Shown here piece by piece: positions 4,630-5,382 of a stretch of 5,382 bases of DNA. Every line of letters starts with the position of its first letter. The first letter of the stretch is position 1. This stretch comes from Oscillospiraceae bacterium (GTDB lineage Bacteria; Bacillota; Clostridia; Oscillospirales; Oscillospiraceae). A model generated the notes under the pieces. The model did not search any database, was not told where the DNA came from, and saw nothing but the letters and a program-made list of their open reading frames with translations. The DNA lies in the NCBI GenBank assembly GCA_902765975.1, contig CACXBO010000156.1:1-5382 (forward strand), in the 5' to 3' direction. Both the position numbers and the translations under genes were made by a program.

Positions 4630-5382
4630 GTGGCTGAAAAATGCAAGATATGCCTTAGCGAGCTTGCTGAGGGAGTCAATTACTGCATAAACTGCGGAGC
4701 CGAGCGCGGGGCCTATGAGCCTAAGACTATAGACGAGCTGAGAGCGTATTGCGAGGCGCGCAAAATGCCCCTTGATAAGATGCGCTTCTTCCTCGGGGAG
4801 GATTATAAGGAGCCGAAGGCGTTCGGAGTTTATGAGGACGTGGACGGAAGCTTCGTCGTATACAAGAACAAGGCGGACGGAACGAGAGCCGTGCGATACA
4901 GCGGTCCGGACGAGGCGTTCGCCGTCAGAGAGCTTTTTATCCGTATGCAGCAGGAGGTCAATAACCAGCGGCAGAAAAGCGCAAGGGCGAAAAGCGAGAT
5001 AAGAGGCTACGTGGACAGGAGCGTGGGCGCAGGCGGAGGAAGCAGAAAGAGGGAAAAGCAGAAGCGAAGAGGGCTTCCCGAGTGGGCTGTCTGCCTTTTA
5101 GTTATGCTGACGATTACGGCTATCTCCGTGACCTTCTGGCTTCTCATCAAATTCAGAGAGCCGGACAGCGGCTATTATAGCTATCGGGGCGATTATTACT
5201 ACAACAGCGGCGGGTCGTGGTATATTTTCGACGACGCGGAGGATCGCTGGGCAAGATCCGATGAGATAGAGGATCTCAGTAAAAATTTCAAGAGCTATTA
5301 CGCGGGCTACGACTACAGGGACGATTACGGGATAGAGGATTTCAGCGACAGCGAGTTCTATCACGCGCCGTCCTCATATTCC
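4630..5382 (+). CDS. Zinc-ribbon, single-pass membrane protein with Tyr/Asp-rich extracytoplasmic tail; 3'-truncated
   Basis: The frame is open from GTG 4630 to the window edge (251 codons, no stop), so the C-terminus is missing. Residues 5-22 form a small zinc ribbon (CKIC, ten residues, CINC). Residues about 33-113 form a compact mixed domain (DELRAYCEARKMPLDKMRFF; a likely hairpin VVYKNKADGTRAVRY; GPDEAFAVRELF). A very basic segment (RKREKQKRR, 139-147) precedes one transmembrane helix (about 151-173), predicting the zinc ribbon inside and the tail outside. The tail (178-251) has 14 Tyr and 17 acidic residues in 74, with GYYSYRGDYYYNSGGSWY near its start. I recall similar zinc-ribbon proteins as recurrent but uncharacterised in gut Ruminococcaceae; I cannot name a Pfam domain. 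No function is assigned: a membrane-bound sensor or a cell-surface assembly factor are both possible. An 83-base gap with a hairpin separates it from rsmG, so it may be a separate or weakly read-through unit. Confidence 0.85.
   Translation, partial: MAEKCKICLSELAEGVNYCINCGAERGAYEPKTIDELRAYCEARKMPLDKMRFFLGEDYKEPKAFGVYEDVDGSFVVYKNKADGTRAVRYSGPDEAFAVRELFIRMQQEVNNQRQKSARAKSEIRGYVDRSVGAGGGSRKREKQKRRGLPEWAVCLLVMLTITAISVTFWLLIKFREPDSGYYSYRGDYYYNSGGSWYIFDDAEDRWARSDEIEDLSKNFKSYYAGYDYRDDYGIEDFSDSEFYHAPSSYS

Noticed and set aside
4772..5002. A 76-codon + strand frame rich in Arg and Ser
   Set aside because: It is an out-of-frame shadow of the zinc-ribbon membrane protein, which has a coherent domain order through the same bases.
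1..5382. parS sites (TGTTTCACGTGAAACA-like) near parAB
   Set aside because: Reading both strands I saw no CACGTG-centred 16-mer resembling parS. They are probably elsewhere near the origin.

Overview
The window is 5,382 bases of densely packed bacterial chromosome. All seven genes lie on the + strand. In order they are: parA (5' end cut off by the window edge), parB, a membrane-anchored coiled-coil protein, serS, mscL, rsmG and a zinc-ribbon membrane protein (3' end cut off by the window edge). ParA and ParB match the chromosomal Soj/Spo0J type. parAB, rsmG and serS often sit near the replication origin in Firmicutes, so an origin-proximal, leading-strand position is likely, although no oriC or parS site is visible. 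The protein sequences (a SerRS with HTLNNT...PPRMLIAFLENN in motif 3, and a zinc-ribbon protein ending in a Tyr-rich tail) look most like those of gut Clostridia in the Oscillospiraceae/Ruminococcaceae neighbourhood. That placement is inferred from memory of protein families, not from a search. The DNA is fairly GC-rich but often uses ATA for Ile and AGA/AGG for Arg.

Layout: 1-3333 is a tightly coupled block. parA and parB share one base (TGATG), parB and the coiled-coil gene share ATGA, and the coiled-coil gene and serS share ATGA. Each downstream start has its own Shine-Dalgarno sequence 8-9 bases upstream. A 41-base gap (3334-3374) with a small UUCG-loop hairpin separates serS from mscL. 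mscL and rsmG overlap by GTGA, and rsmG has no clear ribosome-binding site of its own. An 83-base gap (4547-4629) with a 9-bp hairpin precedes the last gene, which starts at GTG 4630. No stretch longer than 300 bases lacks a gene, and no tRNA, rRNA, insertion sequence, CRISPR array or mobile-element signature is visible.

How the genes fit together: ParA and ParB segregate the origin region. The coiled-coil protein is encoded between ParB and SerRS and is predicted to place a long rod on one side of the membrane; its role is unknown. SerRS charges tRNA-Ser, RsmG methylates 16S rRNA, and MscL is the osmotic emergency valve. The least described items are the coiled-coil protein (an uninterrupted heptad register with a 21-residue sub-repeat) and the zinc-ribbon/membrane/Tyr-rich protein. 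Nothing here amounts to a clearly new multi-gene system; most of the window is conserved housekeeping sequence in a somewhat unusual order.
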